Shown in pieces: positions 32,873-42,706 of a stretch of 64,000 bases of DNA. The DNA is from Brenneria izadpanahii (lineage in GTDB: Bacteria; Pseudomonadota; Gammaproteobacteria; Enterobacterales; Enterobacteriaceae). The number at the start of each line of letters is the position of its first letter. Position 1 is the stretch's first letter. The position numbers were made by a program, and so were the translations under genes. A model generated the notes under the pieces. It made no database searches. It was not told the DNA's origin and was given only the letters and a program-made list of their open reading frames with translations. The stretch covers positions 1,054,001-1,118,000 of the forward strand of contig NZ_CP050854.1 of the NCBI RefSeq assembly GCF_017569925.1, read 5' to 3'.

Positions 32873-33871
32873 TTATTTAGCCGCTTCAGCCGCGGTTTTG
32901 ACCCAGCCGTCAAACAGCTGCTGGTGCGCCTTGATCCAGCCGTTGACATGACGTTCGATATCCTGCTGCGAGCCCTGGCCTTCGTGCATACGCAGGTTCT
33001 GCGCATTGATGTCGGCCAGAGGCAATTTCATGATGGAAAACAGCTTCGCCGCCGCCGGGTTTTTCTCAGACCAGGCCTTGTTGGCGGCAATTCTCATGCT
33101 GTTGACCGGGAAACCGTAGTCTGCGCCGTTCGGCAGCTTGGTGCTCTTGCCTTCCATCTCGCCCGGCTGTGAAGAGAACGGTACTTGCAGCCAGACGACA
33201 TCGCGTCCCGGAACCAGCACATCACTAACCCAGTATGGCGTCCAGGTGTAATACAGAATCGGCTTGCCTTCTTTATAGCGGGTAATGGTATCTGCAATCA
33301 TGGCCGCATAGTTGCCCTGATTGTGGTCGACCGTTTGGGTCAGACCATAGGCCTGCAAGTGATGGTTAATCATTGCTTCACAGCCCCAGCCAGGGTTACA
33401 GCCGGTCAGGTCGGCTTTGCCGTCGCCGTTGGTATCAAACAGTTTGGCGATGTTCGGATCTTTTAACTGCTCGACATTGGTGATTTTATACTGGTCGGCG
33501 GTTTTTTTATCGATCAGGTAACCCTGCGCGGCCCCGGTTACATACTCGCCTTCACGGTAGAGTTTATTATCGCCGCCGACCGCCTGATATTGATCGGCAT
33601 GCAACGGATCCCAATTGACGGCGAGGAATGTCGCATCCCCGTTGGCGACAGAGGTATAGGCGACGTTGTAATCCACTTCGCGGGGCGTCTGGACGTCGTA
33701 GCCCAGTTTTTCCAGCGCTTTGGAAACCAGCAGCGTTTGGAAAGTCTCTTCAGAGATAGTGCTTTGCACCGGAATAACTGTGACGCCTTTGCCCGGTAAA
33801 TCGGCTGCATAGATGGATGAACTCAGCAGTGCAGTCGTCAGGGCTGCGGCCCAGATTTTTGTCTTGCTCAT
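32873..33871 (-). CDS. proX: Glycine betaine/proline-binding protein ProX
   Basis: Periplasmic receptor of the osmoprotectant importer ProU. The 332 residues start with a signal peptide cleaved near residue 22 (SSSIYA, then ADLPGKGV). Conserved tryptophans that in ProX build the aromatic cage around the trimethylammonium group are present ([20 protein letters not shown]). The NPGWGCE segment carries the paired cysteines of the family. It is the last gene of proV-proW-proX. Confidence 0.97.
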   Translation of the reverse strand: MSKTKIWAAALTTALLSSSIYAADLPGKGVTVIPVQSTISEETFQTLLVSKALEKLGYDVQTPREVDYNVAYTSVANGDATFLAVNWDPLHADQYQAVGGDNKLYREGEYVTGAAQGYLIDKKTADQYKITNVEQLKDPNIAKLFDTNGDGKADLTGCNPGWGCEAMINHHLQAYGLTQTVDHNQGNYAAMIADTITRYKEGKPILYYTWTPYWVSDVLVPGRDVVWLQVPFSSQPGEMEGKSTKLPNGADYGFPVNSMRIAANKAWSEKNPAAAKLFSIMKLPLADINAQNLRMHEGQGSQQDIERHVNGWIKAHQQLFDGWVKTAAEAAK

Positions 33872-33988
33872 AGTTATTTCCTCGTTCCTATTCCATACCC
33901 TTGGCTTTCAAATTGCAGCGCTACTGCGCGTTAAAATCCATTGGATGCGGAAATCAGGTTTTATAATGTTGATTTAATTATGAATGGT

Positions 33989-34019
33989 TCGGTTACCCGG
34001 CGCGGGGCCGGGTAACCGA
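33989..34019 (-). other. Strong hairpin between proW and proX
   Basis: A perfect 12-pair stem (33989-34000 with 34008-34019, TCGGTTACCCGG and its complement) with a seven-base loop begins nine bases after the proW stop. There is no U-tract, so it is more likely an mRNA-stabilising or processing hairpin, setting relative ProW and ProX amounts, than a terminator. Confidence 0.6.
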
Positions 34020-34027
34020 CACGAAAA

Positions 34028-35257
34028 TTACTGCTTAATGAAAGGACGGGTTACCAGACCGATTGGGCCTGTGGTATACCAGCTTTTATTGCCCTTGCTG
34101 CGTCTGTCGCGGCCCAGAGACTGGGTCAGACGGTCAAGGATGATAGCCAGAATAACGATACCGACGCCGCCAACGGCAGCCAGACCCATATCCAGACGGC
34201 CAATGCCGCGCAGAACCATCTGACCCAGACCGCCAACGGCGATCATTGAAGCAATCACCACCATCGACAGCGCCAGCATTAATGTCTGGTTGACTCCAGC
34301 CATGATGGTCGGCATCGCCAGCGGCAGCTGAACTTTGAATAACATCTGCCGAGGGCTGGCGCCGAAGGATTCCGCCGCTTCAATCAGATCGGCCGGCACC
34401 TGGCGGATACCCAGGATCGTCAGACGAATAATCGGCGGCAGCGCGAAGATGATGGTAACCACGACGCCCGGCACGTTGCCGATACCGAACAGCATCACGA
34501 TCGGCACCAGATAGACGAACGCCGGCGTGGTCTGCATCGCATCCAGCAGCGGCCGGATAATTCTGGCCGCCCGTTCGCTGCGCGCCAGCCAGATCCCTAT
34601 CGGCAGGCCGATCAACATACAGAAGAACAGGGCGGTCAATACCAACGCCAGAGTCACCATCGCCTGCGACCATGCGCCGATGGCGCCGATGATGATCAGC
34701 GAGATCAACGCGGCGACCCCCATTCCGAAACTGGAGATTTGCCAGGCGATCAGCGAGAAGATCAGGATAGCGATCGGCGCGGGCATACCAAGCAGCAGTT
34801 GTTGAAACGTGCTCAGGATGAAGTCGACCGGAACGCGGATCCCCTGAAATAGCGGTCTGAAGTGCATAACCACCCAATCGATCCCGTTGGTTACCCAGCG
34901 ATCCAGCGGAATCAGCGTATCTTTAAACGGATCGAGCAGGCTGAAATGCTCCGGCGTATCGGTCGGCGCGCTGTTCAGCCAGTCGCTGGCGGCCTGAGTC
35001 GTATCCGCTGAGCCGCCGTCCGGCGGCGCGGCGCTCCAGGCGTCCGCTCCGTTGGCCGGCGCATCCTGCGCGGGGGCGGCGGTCGAGGACCAGGGATCGC
35101 TCTGCGCTCCGGCATCGGGCGCGGCACTATTTTCCGCCTGCGGTGAATTTTGGGTCGTGGCCGCCCAGGGATCGCTCTGCGCCGCCGCGCTGTGTTGGTC
35201 GGCGTTTTGCTCAGGCGCGGTGCTGTTTTCCCAAGGATTGGTTGTTGGTTTACTCAT
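34028..35257 (-). CDS. proW: Glycine betaine/proline ABC transporter permease ProW
   Basis: Inner-membrane permease of ProU. The start at 35257 ([12 protein letters not shown]) overlaps the proV stop as ATGAGTAA, and aligns with the E. coli N-terminus MADQNNPWD. The roughly 90-residue hydrophilic N-terminal tail is rich in Ala/Gln/Asp and contains three recurrences of a (D)PW-S/A motif, longer than in E. coli. The membrane part is highly conserved ([20 protein letters not shown], coupling loop [22 protein letters not shown]). Confidence 0.96.
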   Translation of the reverse strand: MSKPTTNPWENSTAPEQNADQHSAAAQSDPWAATTQNSPQAENSAAPDAGAQSDPWSSTAAPAQDAPANGADAWSAAPPDGGSADTTQAASDWLNSAPTDTPEHFSLLDPFKDTLIPLDRWVTNGIDWVVMHFRPLFQGIRVPVDFILSTFQQLLLGMPAPIAILIFSLIAWQISSFGMGVAALISLIIIGAIGAWSQAMVTLALVLTALFFCMLIGLPIGIWLARSERAARIIRPLLDAMQTTPAFVYLVPIVMLFGIGNVPGVVVTIIFALPPIIRLTILGIRQVPADLIEAAESFGASPRQMLFKVQLPLAMPTIMAGVNQTLMLALSMVVIASMIAVGGLGQMVLRGIGRLDMGLAAVGGVGIVILAIILDRLTQSLGRDRRSKGNKSWYTTGPIGLVTRPFIKQ

Positions 35258-36452
35258 TGTTCGCTCCTTCCTTATCCAGTGCCTGTAGCAACATTCCCTT
35301 TGAAATGATGCCGATGTACTCGTTGTTTTCACCGATGACGGGGACAGCGCAAGGGGCTTGCGCTACCTGCGAAATCAGCTCATTGAGCGACATATCTGCG
35401 GGCACAGGGGCCGGATCGGATAACAGCGCATGTTCCAGCGGCTGCTGCTCTTTCAGGGCCTGTTTCAGCGAGTCGATGGAGACCACACCAATGAATTTTT
35501 GTCCGCGCTCCAGCACGTAGCCGTAATCGCGGTCTTCGTCCTGGAGGATTTTCAGTGCGGAACGCGGTCCGACGGCCGGCGTTTTACGGATCAGCGTGAC
35601 CGGACGGCGGCGGGCGATATCCTTGGCGCTGAAGACATGGCTGACGTCCACGCCGCGGAAGAAGGTGCGAACGTAGTCATTGGCCGGATTGTTCAGGATT
35701 TCATCCGGCGTGCCAACCTGGATGACTTCACCGCCATGCATGATGGCGATACGATCGCCGATACGCATGGCTTCATCCAGATCGTGCGAGATAAAGATGA
35801 TGGTACGCTGATTACGGGACTGGAGCTTGATCAGCTCATCCTGCATTTCTGTACGGATCAGCGGATCGAGGGCGGAAAAAGCCTCATCCATCAGCAGAAT
35901 ATCCGGGTTATTCGCCAGCGCCCGCGCGAGTCCGACGCGTTGGCGCATCCCGCCCGACAGTTCATCCGGGTAGGAATTGGCGTAAGCCTCCAGGCCAACC
36001 TGTTGCAGCGCATCCATCGCCTTTTGTTCGCGTTCCGCTCTTTCTATCCCGGCCAACTCCATACCAAAAGCGGTATTGTTGAGGATATTCAGGTGCGGCA
36101 TTAACGCAAAAGACTGGAACACCATACTGATTTTTTTACGCCGCACGTCGCGCAGCGCTGCGTCGGATATTTGAGCAATATCCTCGCCGTCAATTAGAAC
36201 CTGACCCCGGGTAGGTTCTATCAGACGATTGAGAAGGCGTACCATGGTTGATTTGCCGGAACCGGATAATCCCATGATGACAAATATCTCGCCTTCTTCA
36301 ATGGCCAGATTGGCATCTTTTACACCGACGGTAAGGCCCGTTTTTTCAAATATCTGATCTTTAGTTAAGCCTTTGTCGATCAGTTTAAATGCTCGGTTAG
36401 GATGTTCGCCAAATATTTTATAAAGGTTTTTTACTTCTAGTTTAATTGCCAT
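35250..36452 (-). CDS. proV: Glycine betaine/proline ABC transporter ATPase ProV
   Basis: ATPase of the ProU osmoprotectant importer, 400 residues. Walker A GLSGSGKS is at residues 61-68, signature [16 protein letters not shown] and Walker [14 protein letters not shown] follow. Two C-terminal CBS domains (about 280-400), used for ionic-strength sensing in related transporters, end with [17 protein letters not shown]. First gene of the operon. Confidence 0.97.
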   Translation of the reverse strand: MAIKLEVKNLYKIFGEHPNRAFKLIDKGLTKDQIFEKTGLTVGVKDANLAIEEGEIFVIMGLSGSGKSTMVRLLNRLIEPTRGQVLIDGEDIAQISDAALRDVRRKKISMVFQSFALMPHLNILNNTAFGMELAGIERAEREQKAMDALQQVGLEAYANSYPDELSGGMRQRVGLARALANNPDILLMDEAFSALDPLIRTEMQDELIKLQSRNQRTIIFISHDLDEAMRIGDRIAIMHGGEVIQVGTPDEILNNPANDYVRTFFRGVDVSHVFSAKDIARRRPVTLIRKTPAVGPRSALKILQDEDRDYGYVLERGQKFIGVVSIDSLKQALKEQQPLEHALLSDPAPVPADMSLNELISQVAQAPCAVPVIGENNEYIGIISKGMLLQALDKEGANNE

Positions 36453-37105
36453 GAAACGATTGTTTTCCTATGGTCATTTATAATTCTATAACGTTTGTCC
36501 TGGTAATGATTAAACGCTCTATACCCTACCATAATGAGATTCTGAGACAACCCCCGATAGCTGAATCGATTTTTTCGGGTACATAATTAATCGGGAAAAT
36601 TAACCCTATTATTTTCATGTGATTGGATAAATTCCGGCGATGCCGTCTGGGTGATTTTTTTACTTTTATTTTTTAAAACAACTAATTAACTTAGTTTTTT
36701 AACCATGCTTTTTTCTGCGGGAAATAAGACTTTTACTCAGGCGTGGATTGATAAATATTGTCCGCGTTATCAATAAAATACGTCGATATATAAATTTAAT
36801 TTTCTACATCGCCAGCGCCGGAATAGTCCGATTTTCGTGCAAGATAATTTACATAAATCGTGATCGCCGCCTTAATTATAGCAAAAATGGACGTCATGAT
36901 TTTATGGCGAAATTTGCCGGCTGGCGCAGCGCTTGTACCGGTAAATATTGGGCAGGCGGCGGGTGTGACATAGTTAACATTATTATCCTTTTGCCGGAGA
37001 TCATTTTCAGCTAATCACGATCTGAATATCAGCAAATAATAACCCGTCATTTCATGTGGTTAATCGGCGGTGTTTTTCCGCCGGATAACGATATAAGTGT
37101 AGCGC
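36453..37105. other. Intergenic region between proV and hpxY
   Basis: This 653-nt AT-rich stretch holds the proU promoter region on the minus strand. E. coli has nrd genes upstream of proV; here there are none. An 88-codon frame at 36748-37014 has no recognisable similarity and poor coding character. A six-pair hairpin CGGCGG/CCGCCG (37065-37083) lies just after the hpxY stop and could end that operon, although no U-tract follows. hpxZ, expected next to hpxY, is not here. Confidence 0.6.
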
Positions 37106-38488
37106 TTAAGACAATAGACAACAGCCTTGCTGTTCCAGCGTCCAGGCGGCGCGCAGACAGCGATCCTCACGCCACGGGGCGGCGATGATCTGAACCCCGA
37201 TAGGCAGCCCGCCCGCCGTTTTCACCGGCACGGTAACAACCGGTAATCCCACAAATGAAATCGGTTGCGTCAACATTCCCATATTGGCCCGCACCGGCAG
37301 GTCGAGGCCATTAATATGCATGGTCTCCTGGCCGATTAGCGTGGCGCTGCATGGGGTTGCCGGCGCAATCAGCAGGTCGGTATGTTCGAACAGGGGCAAA
37401 ACCTGCTGGCGGAAGTAGTCGCGAAAGCGTTGCGCCTGTACATACCAGGCGGCGGGGATCATGGCTCCGGCCAGCAGACGTTCGCGGGAGAACGGTTCGA
37501 ACAGCTCAGGCGTGTCGCGCAACGCGGGAAGATATTGGTTTCCCCCTTCGCTGGCGGAAAGGATAAATGCCGCGGAGCGCGCCAGAGCGGCTTCCGGCAA
37601 GGTGACGCGGGTTTGCGCGTTCAGCGCGTGAGCAACCTGTTGTACGGCGGTTTTGGCTTCGTCGCTGCTCCACTCGGAAAAATAGCCGTCCAGCAGCGCG
37701 CAGCGCAGGCCGCTATTTCCCTCCGCCAGCCGTTCGGCGCATGTCAGCGCAGGCCGCGCCGCCTGAAAACGATCCGCGCTATCCTGACCTTGCAGCGCGT
37801 CGAAAACCAGTGACAAATCCTCCGTGTTGCGCGCCATCGGGCCGATGTGATCGAGACTGGCGACAAAGGGATGGCTGCCGCTGCGTGATAAGCGGCCAAA
37901 AGTCGGTTTGAGGCCGAAAATGCCGCACAGCGAGGAAGGAACCCGAATCGAGCCGTTGGTGTCGCTGCCCAGGGTAAAATTGACCAGCCCTGCGGCCACC
38001 GCCGCCGCGGAGCCGCCGGAGGAGCCTCCGGCAATCCGTTGCGTATCCCGCGGATTGCGCGTCGCGCCGTAATGGCTGTTCTCAGTGGTGAACCCGTAGG
38101 CGTAAGCATCCATATTCAGCATACCGGACAACATTGCGCCCTCGCGGGCTAGCTGTTTGATGGCGAACGCATCCTGCGACGCGGGCGGACGTTGGCTAAA
38201 TAACTGCGCGCCGGCTAATGTGGTTTCCCCCGCGACATCAAATAAATTCTTCACCGCATAGGGCGCGCCGGCCAGCGCGGGCAAGGGTTCGCCGCGTTTG
38301 CGCCGGCGATCGATGTTATCCGCTTCTTCCAGCATGCGCCGGCGGGTTATTGCCGTATAGGCGTTAATCGTCGGGTTGACGCGTTCAATCGCATCGAGCG
38401 TGTGTTGCGCCAATTCTTTGGCCGAGAATTCGCCGGACAGCAGCCCATGACGGATTTGCTTAATGGATAGCGCCTGAAGGGAACTCAT
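37106..38488 (-). CDS. hpxY: AtzE/HpxY-type amidase
   Basis: Amidase-signature hydrolase of 460 residues. The Ser-cisSer-Lys triad motifs are visible: lysine in GAPYAVKNLFDVAG near residue 80, GGSSGGSAAAVAAG near residue 155, and GSDTNGSIRVPSSLCG carrying the nucleophile. The family includes 1-carboxybiuret hydrolase AtzE, which works in complex with the small AtzG protein; the small hpxX gene overlaps its start (ATGA, 38485-38488). By order hpxW-hpxX-hpxY it corresponds to HpxY of Klebsiella purine catabolism. Its exact substrate is not established by sequence. Confidence 0.85.
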   Translation of the reverse strand: MSSLQALSIKQIRHGLLSGEFSAKELAQHTLDAIERVNPTINAYTAITRRRMLEEADNIDRRRKRGEPLPALAGAPYAVKNLFDVAGETTLAGAQLFSQRPPASQDAFAIKQLAREGAMLSGMLNMDAYAYGFTTENSHYGATRNPRDTQRIAGGSSGGSAAAVAAGLVNFTLGSDTNGSIRVPSSLCGIFGLKPTFGRLSRSGSHPFVASLDHIGPMARNTEDLSLVFDALQGQDSADRFQAARPALTCAERLAEGNSGLRCALLDGYFSEWSSDEAKTAVQQVAHALNAQTRVTLPEAALARSAAFILSASEGGNQYLPALRDTPELFEPFSRERLLAGAMIPAAWYVQAQRFRDYFRQQVLPLFEHTDLLIAPATPCSATLIGQETMHINGLDLPVRANMGMLTQPISFVGLPVVTVPVKTAGGLPIGVQIIAAPWREDRCLRAAWTLEQQGCCLLS

Positions 38489-38682
38489 AACGTATAGACT
38501 CCGGCAATCTCCTGACGCGCTTCCAGCGGAAAATCCATCAACGGCTGGGCCATGGCGTTAATACGACTGAATTGAAGCAGCAGTTCCTGGCGTCGCTCCT
38601 GGGTTAACGTAAGCGCCAGCAGCGTTTCCATTTGTCGGATATAGGATTCCAGTTCGGCATTGCCGGTTGATTGGGAACTCAT
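38485..38682 (-). CDS. hpxX: Small DUF4089 protein, AtzG/HpxX-like
   Basis: A 65-residue helical protein (ELESYIRQMETLLALTLTQERRQELLLQFSRI ... MDFPLEARQEIA, shown here in part). DUF4089 proteins such as AtzG bind and stabilise an amidase-signature partner. The overlap with hpxY and the 20-nt gap after hpxW support a dedicated complex with the HpxY amidase. Confidence 0.8.
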   Translation of the reverse strand: MSSQSTGNAELESYIRQMETLLALTLTQERRQELLLQFSRINAMAQPLMDFPLEARQEIAGVYTL

Positions 38683-38702
38683 CGTATTCCTCGATAGTAA
38701 AA

Positions 38703-40289
38703 TTAAAAACCTGCGGCGCTGCCGTTACTACGGGGATCGAACGCCCCTTCCAGCATGCCGTGCGTATGACGGACGATGGCGCCGGCATGACCGACGGATT
38801 CGCTAAAGCCGCTGAGTAATTCGACGTCATGGCCTAAAGCGCGCAGCGCGTCGATAGTGGCCGGATTGAATCGCTCTTCCAGTTTTAAGGTGTCGGACGC
38901 TTGTCCCCAGGTACGGCCCAACAGCCAACGCGGCGCGGTAATCGCCTGCTGTAACGGCAGCCCCTGAAGCACATGACGAATAAACAGCGCCGCCTGCGTC
39001 TGGGGCTGTCCGTCGCCGCCCATCGAGCCATACACCATGGTGCGGCCGTCGGACAACTTCGCCGCCGCCGGATTCAAGGTATGGAACGGCTGCTTGCCCG
39101 GCTCCAGCGCCAGCAGATGATGAGGATCAAGGCTGAAGGCGGCGCCGCGATTCTGCCACAGCACCCCGGTTCCCGGCAGTACGACCCCGCTGCCGAATTC
39201 ATGGTAGATACTCTGAATAAAGGAGACGCAAAGCCCACTGCTGTCGCACACGCCCATCCAGACCGTATCGCCTGGGCCTTTTCCCGCGTGCCAGGGGGCC
39301 GCTTTGCGGGTATCGATCTCGTTTGCCATCAGGCTGAGGTTATCCGGTTCCAGCAGTTCCTGAACGTTTTGCGTCATCATGTTCGGATCGGTAATGAAAC
39401 GATCGCGTAGCTTGAAAGCCAATTTAGTGGATTCGACAATGCGGTGGACGGTCTGACTATCGTTTAGGTCCGCCATCTCCAGGCGATCGGTTAAGCCGAG
39501 GATAGCTAATGACACCAGACCCTGCGTTGGCGGGGCGAGGTTATAAATATCGCCTTTGCTGTGCTTCAAGCGTAGCGGCGTGGCGCGTTTAGCGCGGTAG
39601 GCGGCTAAATCATCGCCCGTTACGGGCATGCCCAGCCTGGCCATTTGCTCGGCAAAGTGCTTCGCCAGCGATCCCCGATAGAAACTGTCCAATCCTTCCA
39701 GCGTCAATAGCGTCAGCGTTTCGGCCAGGTCGGGTTGGGTAAAACGGCTGCCGGCGCGCGGGATCGCCCCGGAAGGCATAAAAACGCGGTTAAATTCCTG
39801 AAAATCAATCAATTCATTATAGTGCTGCGTCAGCGCATTTTCCTGCGACTGGGTAACGGCGATGCCGTCGGCGGCATAGCGGATGGCGTCGGCGAGCAGG
39901 CGCGCAATGGGCAGCGGTTCGCCGCCCAGTTCCTGGGAAAATTTCAGCGCTTCTTGCCAGCCGCCCACGGTTCCGGCAACGGTAAGCGCGGCTTTGGGGC
40001 CGCGATGGGGGATGCGCGGCTCTCCCCGGTAAAAGTCACGGCTGGCGAGCTGTCCGGCCGCGCCGCTGGCATCAATGGCGATCGGTTCGCCGTGCGGCGG
40101 CAGAATTAACCAGAAGCCATCCCCGCCTAATCCATTCATGTGGGGATAAACCACGGAGATGGTCGCCGCCGCCGCCACCATCGCTTCAATGGCGTCGCCG
40201 CCTTCACGCAGAATAGCCTGAGCGCTGGCGCTGGCTAAGTGGTGTGGCGTCACCGCCATGCCCAATGGCGCGGTATTGCTTTGCATCAT
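38703..40289 (-). CDS. hpxW: Oxamate amidohydrolase HpxW (gamma-glutamyltransferase fold)
   Basis: Ntn-hydrolase of the gamma-glutamyltranspeptidase superfamily, 528 residues. The expected autoprocessing site is GPGDTVWMG, where Thr342 would become the N-terminal nucleophile of the beta chain. GSMGGDGQPQTQ is the conserved oxyanion-loop region and MNGLGGDGFWLI lies near the N-terminus. There is no signal peptide, which argues against periplasmic glutathione cleavage. Klebsiella HpxW, from the same gene context, hydrolyses oxamate to oxalate and ammonia; the assignment rests on context plus family. Confidence 0.8.
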   Translation of the reverse strand: MMQSNTAPLGMAVTPHHLASASAQAILREGGDAIEAMVAAAATISVVYPHMNGLGGDGFWLILPPHGEPIAIDASGAAGQLASRDFYRGEPRIPHRGPKAALTVAGTVGGWQEALKFSQELGGEPLPIARLLADAIRYAADGIAVTQSQENALTQHYNELIDFQEFNRVFMPSGAIPRAGSRFTQPDLAETLTLLTLEGLDSFYRGSLAKHFAEQMARLGMPVTGDDLAAYRAKRATPLRLKHSKGDIYNLAPPTQGLVSLAILGLTDRLEMADLNDSQTVHRIVESTKLAFKLRDRFITDPNMMTQNVQELLEPDNLSLMANEIDTRKAAPWHAGKGPGDTVWMGVCDSSGLCVSFIQSIYHEFGSGVVLPGTGVLWQNRGAAFSLDPHHLLALEPGKQPFHTLNPAAAKLSDGRTMVYGSMGGDGQPQTQAALFIRHVLQGLPLQQAITAPRWLLGRTWGQASDTLKLEERFNPATIDALRALGHDVELLSGFSESVGHAGAIVRHTHGMLEGAFDPRSNGSAAGF

Positions 40290-40729
40290 GCCGTCATTCC
40301 TTTTCTTTATCCGGCTGTAGGGTGAGTGCGAACGGCTTTAATTTGTCGCCTTCTTTATTTGCCGTTGTTTTGTGTCGCCGAGGTTTGCCCTGTTTAAACA
40401 CCAAGTCGTTTTAAGCAAATGCCGTTCCAGTTTTTCCGCCGAACGCGCTACCCGTCATCTTTCACGTTGCAGATGCGTTGGCTTTTCTATTGCCCGGCGC
40501 CCCTCCGGGGCCGCGGTCGGCGGCGTTCATTGCTGCTTTGCTGCTCCCGGCGGATTTGCCGCCCCAGCCGCTTAATTGAGTCAGTGCCTGGGGATTCATT
40601 CAGTCGCCGTCTGCCCGCGCCGCGAAATTTATTGGGGAGGTAACGATAGCCGGGCTGTGTTATGTTGCGATGAAACAAGGCGCAAAACTGAAACGAAAGT
40701 TACAGATGTTCAGCGATGGATGATGGGTT
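40290..40729. other. Divergent control region between hpxW and hpxU
   Basis: This 440-nt region separates the leftward hpxWXY operon from the rightward hpxU gene. It contains a sigma-54-type promoter for hpxWXY (annotated separately). Just before hpxU there is the pseudo-symmetrical sequence TGAAACGAAAGTTACAG (40689-40705), a possible operator. Short frames here have no recognisable similarity. Confidence 0.5.
40414..40429 (-). promoter_or_regulatory. Sigma-54 promoter upstream of hpxWXY
   Basis: On the minus strand the sequence is TGGAACG-GCAT-TTGCT, against the RpoN consensus TGGCACG-N4-TTGCW. The invariant GG and GC are correctly spaced and there is one mismatch. It lies about 125 nt before the hpxW start. 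It was found by eye; activity is inferred. Confidence 0.65.
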
Positions 40730-41569
40730 ATGAAGCAGATTGATGAAAGGCTACAGCGTCGTTATAGCGAGCTTTCGCCGCAGGAACAACGGGTTGCGGA
40801 TTTTATCTTCGATCATTTCGATGATTTGATCAGTTATAACAGCGCTGAGCTGGCGCAGCTTAGCGGCGTATCTAAAGCCACCGTCAGCCGTTTATTTAAG
40901 CGTCTTGGATATTCCAGTTTTCGCGCCATGCGAGAGGAACTGCGTACGCTGCGTCAGAGCGGGATGCCTCTGGCTGATAATCGTGACGCGGTGCAGGGAA
41001 ACACGCTGTTGGCGCGACATTACAAGCAGGAAATGGCCAACCTGACTCAATGGACGCAGCAGATCGATCCGGCGCAGTTCAGCGCGGTCATTGAAGCGAT
41101 GATGAATGCGAAGCGCCTGTGCATTATAGGATTACGCAACAGTTATCCGGTCGCGCTCCACCTGCGCCAGCAGCTGGCGCAGACTCGCCGGCAGGTGATG
41201 ATGCTGGTTCAGCCGGGACAAACGCTATCGGAAGATCTGGTGGATTTGGACGAACAGGATCTGGTGGTGGTTGTGGCGTTCCGCCGCCGCGCCCGGCTGA
41301 TTCAGCCGCTGCTGACGGCGCTGCGTGAGCAACAGGTTCCGGTATTGTTGCTGTGCGAGCCGCAGGCGCACGCCTTATTACCCCTGGCGAACTGGGCGCT
41401 GTGCGCGCCGCTGGACAGCGTTTCCGCTTTTGACAGCTACTCTTCCGCGATGAGCCTGGTCAACCTGATCAGCAACGCGTTGCTGCATGAAATGCTGCGT
41501 GACGGCCGCCAGCGAATTCATCAAATCGCCGATCTTTACACCGAGCTGGATGAACTGGAACAGCGATAA
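40730..41569 (+). CDS. hpxU: RpiR/MurR-family transcriptional regulator (HpxU-like)
   Basis: A 279-residue regulator with an N-terminal helix-turn-helix domain (SPQEQRVADFIFDHFDDLISYNSAELAQLSGVSKATVSRLFKRLGY; helix pair near 37-58) and a C-terminal SIS domain (about 115-245, CIIGLRNSYPVALHLRQQLAQ and VVVAFRRRARLIQPLL) that normally binds a phosphorylated or acidic small molecule. It lies between the hpxWXY operon and the transporter genes. The RpiR-type repressor HpxU controls the equivalent Klebsiella genes, so the same role is likely here. Confidence 0.8.
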   Translation: MKQIDERLQRRYSELSPQEQRVADFIFDHFDDLISYNSAELAQLSGVSKATVSRLFKRLGYSSFRAMREELRTLRQSGMPLADNRDAVQGNTLLARHYKQEMANLTQWTQQIDPAQFSAVIEAMMNAKRLCIIGLRNSYPVALHLRQQLAQTRRQVMMLVQPGQTLSEDLVDLDEQDLVVVVAFRRRARLIQPLLTALREQQVPVLLLCEPQAHALLPLANWALCAPLDSVSAFDSYSSAMSLVNLISNALLHEMLRDGRQRIHQIADLYTELDELEQR

Positions 41570-41590
41570 CGGGGCGCAAAAATGGTGCTT

Positions 41591-41607
41591 TGCACTATAT
41601 TGGCGCA
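41591..41607 (+). promoter_or_regulatory. Putative NtrC binding site
   Basis: TGCACTATATTGGCGCA matches the NtrC enhancer core GCACCA-N3-TGGTGC except for one transition in each arm. It lies about 200 nt upstream of the sigma-54-type promoter at 41806, a workable enhancer distance. Assignment is by eye. Confidence 0.5.
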
Positions 41608-41805
41608 TTGTTTGCGCGCTATCGTCCGGCCTTCGACCTCGCTTTCTTTGCTTTTTCCGTTATCTCTTTGTCGGCATAGAGAGGTTCCCCTCTACGCCGG
41701 CGCTGCCTAAGATGCCCGTTAATTCCGGCGCGACGGGCCGTTTGTTCTTGAGTGATCCGCGGCGGCGATCGCCAGGCTGAAATGTTATCGGTCATTCTTT
41801 TAGAC

Positions 41806-41821
41806 TGGCATGTTCTTTGCT
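41806..41821 (+). promoter_or_regulatory. Sigma-54 promoter of hpx transporter-hpxJ-hpxK operon
   Basis: TGGCATG-TTCT-TTGCT matches the RpoN consensus TGGCACG-N4-TTGCW with one mismatch and the correct GG/GC spacing. It lies 81 nt before the ATG of the binding-protein gene. With the divergent match before hpxW, both arms of the locus appear nitrogen-regulated. Confidence 0.7.
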
Positions 41822-41901
41822 TTGTGTTTGCAACAATAGTTTCATGTTTTGAATTTAAAGAATCTTTAGTTTCAATCGTGGGTTAACTGGGGGCAGAGAA
41901 T

Positions 41902-42693
41902 ATGAGCATTAAAAAATGTTTATTGGCGATGGCGGGAGCGGCGCTGTTGTTGATTCAGGCCGGCGGCGCGATGGCCGATCAATTAAAAGATATCGAGCAG
42001 CGCGGCGTGTTGCGCGTTGCCGTACCGCAGGATTTCCCGCCGTTTGGTTCGGTCGGGACGGATTTACAGCCGCAGGGCTATGACATCGATATTGCCCGTT
42101 ATCTGGCGAAAGAGATGAAACTGAAGTTGCAACTGGTGCCGGTGACCAGCGCGAATCGCGTCCCTTATCTGCAAACCAACAAGGTTGATCTGGTGATCTC
42201 CAGCTTGGGTAAAAACGCCGAACGTGAAAAGGTCATCGATTTCAGCCGCGCCTATGCGCCGTTCTTCCTGGGCGTATTTGGCGCGAAGGACGGCGATCTG
42301 GCGTCCGCGGACGCTCTGGCGGGTAAAAGCGTCGGCGTAACGCGGGGGGCGGTGGAAGATATGGTGCTGAGCGACATTGCGCCGAAAGCGGCGCAGATCA
42401 AACGCTATGAAGACAATAACACCACGCTGTCGGCTTATTTATCCGGTCAGGTGGAGTATGTCGCTACCGGCAATCTGGTCGTGGCGGCGATTGCCGAACA
42501 AAACCCGGCCAAAGCGCCGGTAGCGAAATTCATGCTGAAAGATTCCCCGTGCTTTATCGGCCTGAAAAAAGATGAACCGGCGTTAAAAGCCAGGGTGGAT
42601 GCGCTTATTGAGAAGGCGTTGAAGGATAACACGCTCAATGCTCTGTCGGAAAAATGGCTGAAAGCGCCGTTGCCTGACAGCATTAAGGCATAA
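41902..42693 (+). CDS. Periplasmic binding protein of hpx-linked ABC transporter
   Basis: SBP-family-3 receptor of 263 residues with a signal peptide cleaved near residue 25 (AGGAMA, then DQLKD). Ligand-site segments VAVPQDFPPFGSVGTDLQPQGYDIDIARYLA and VISSLGKNAEREKVIDFSRAY follow the amino-acid-binding family. Given its operon, the ligand is probably a ureido or amide acid such as allantoate rather than a standard amino acid; that is inference from context. GGCAGAGA before the ATG may serve as ribosome binding site. Confidence 0.85.
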   Translation: MSIKKCLLAMAGAALLLIQAGGAMADQLKDIEQRGVLRVAVPQDFPPFGSVGTDLQPQGYDIDIARYLAKEMKLKLQLVPVTSANRVPYLQTNKVDLVISSLGKNAEREKVIDFSRAYAPFFLGVFGAKDGDLASADALAGKSVGVTRGAVEDMVLSDIAPKAAQIKRYEDNNTTLSAYLSGQVEYVATGNLVVAAIAEQNPAKAPVAKFMLKDSPCFIGLKKDEPALKARVDALIEKALKDNTLNALSEKWLKAPLPDSIKA

Positions 42694-42706
42694 GGAGCGC
42701 CGCGTC

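Larger units (their letters stand above)
41570..41901 (+). other. Control region upstream of hpx transporter operon
   Basis: This 332-nt gap contains an NtrC-like dyad near its start and a sigma-54-type promoter 81 nt before the binding-protein gene, both listed separately. No gene or terminator for hpxU was recognised in it. Confidence 0.6.

Noticed and set aside
36748..37014. 88-codon frame upstream of proV
   Set aside because: No recognisable similarity, AT-rich random-looking composition and no clear ribosome binding site; treated as non-coding.
36453..37105. Expected hpxZ (DUF3225) downstream of hpxY
   Set aside because: No minus-strand frame of about 120 codons with SnoaL-like features exists in this interval.
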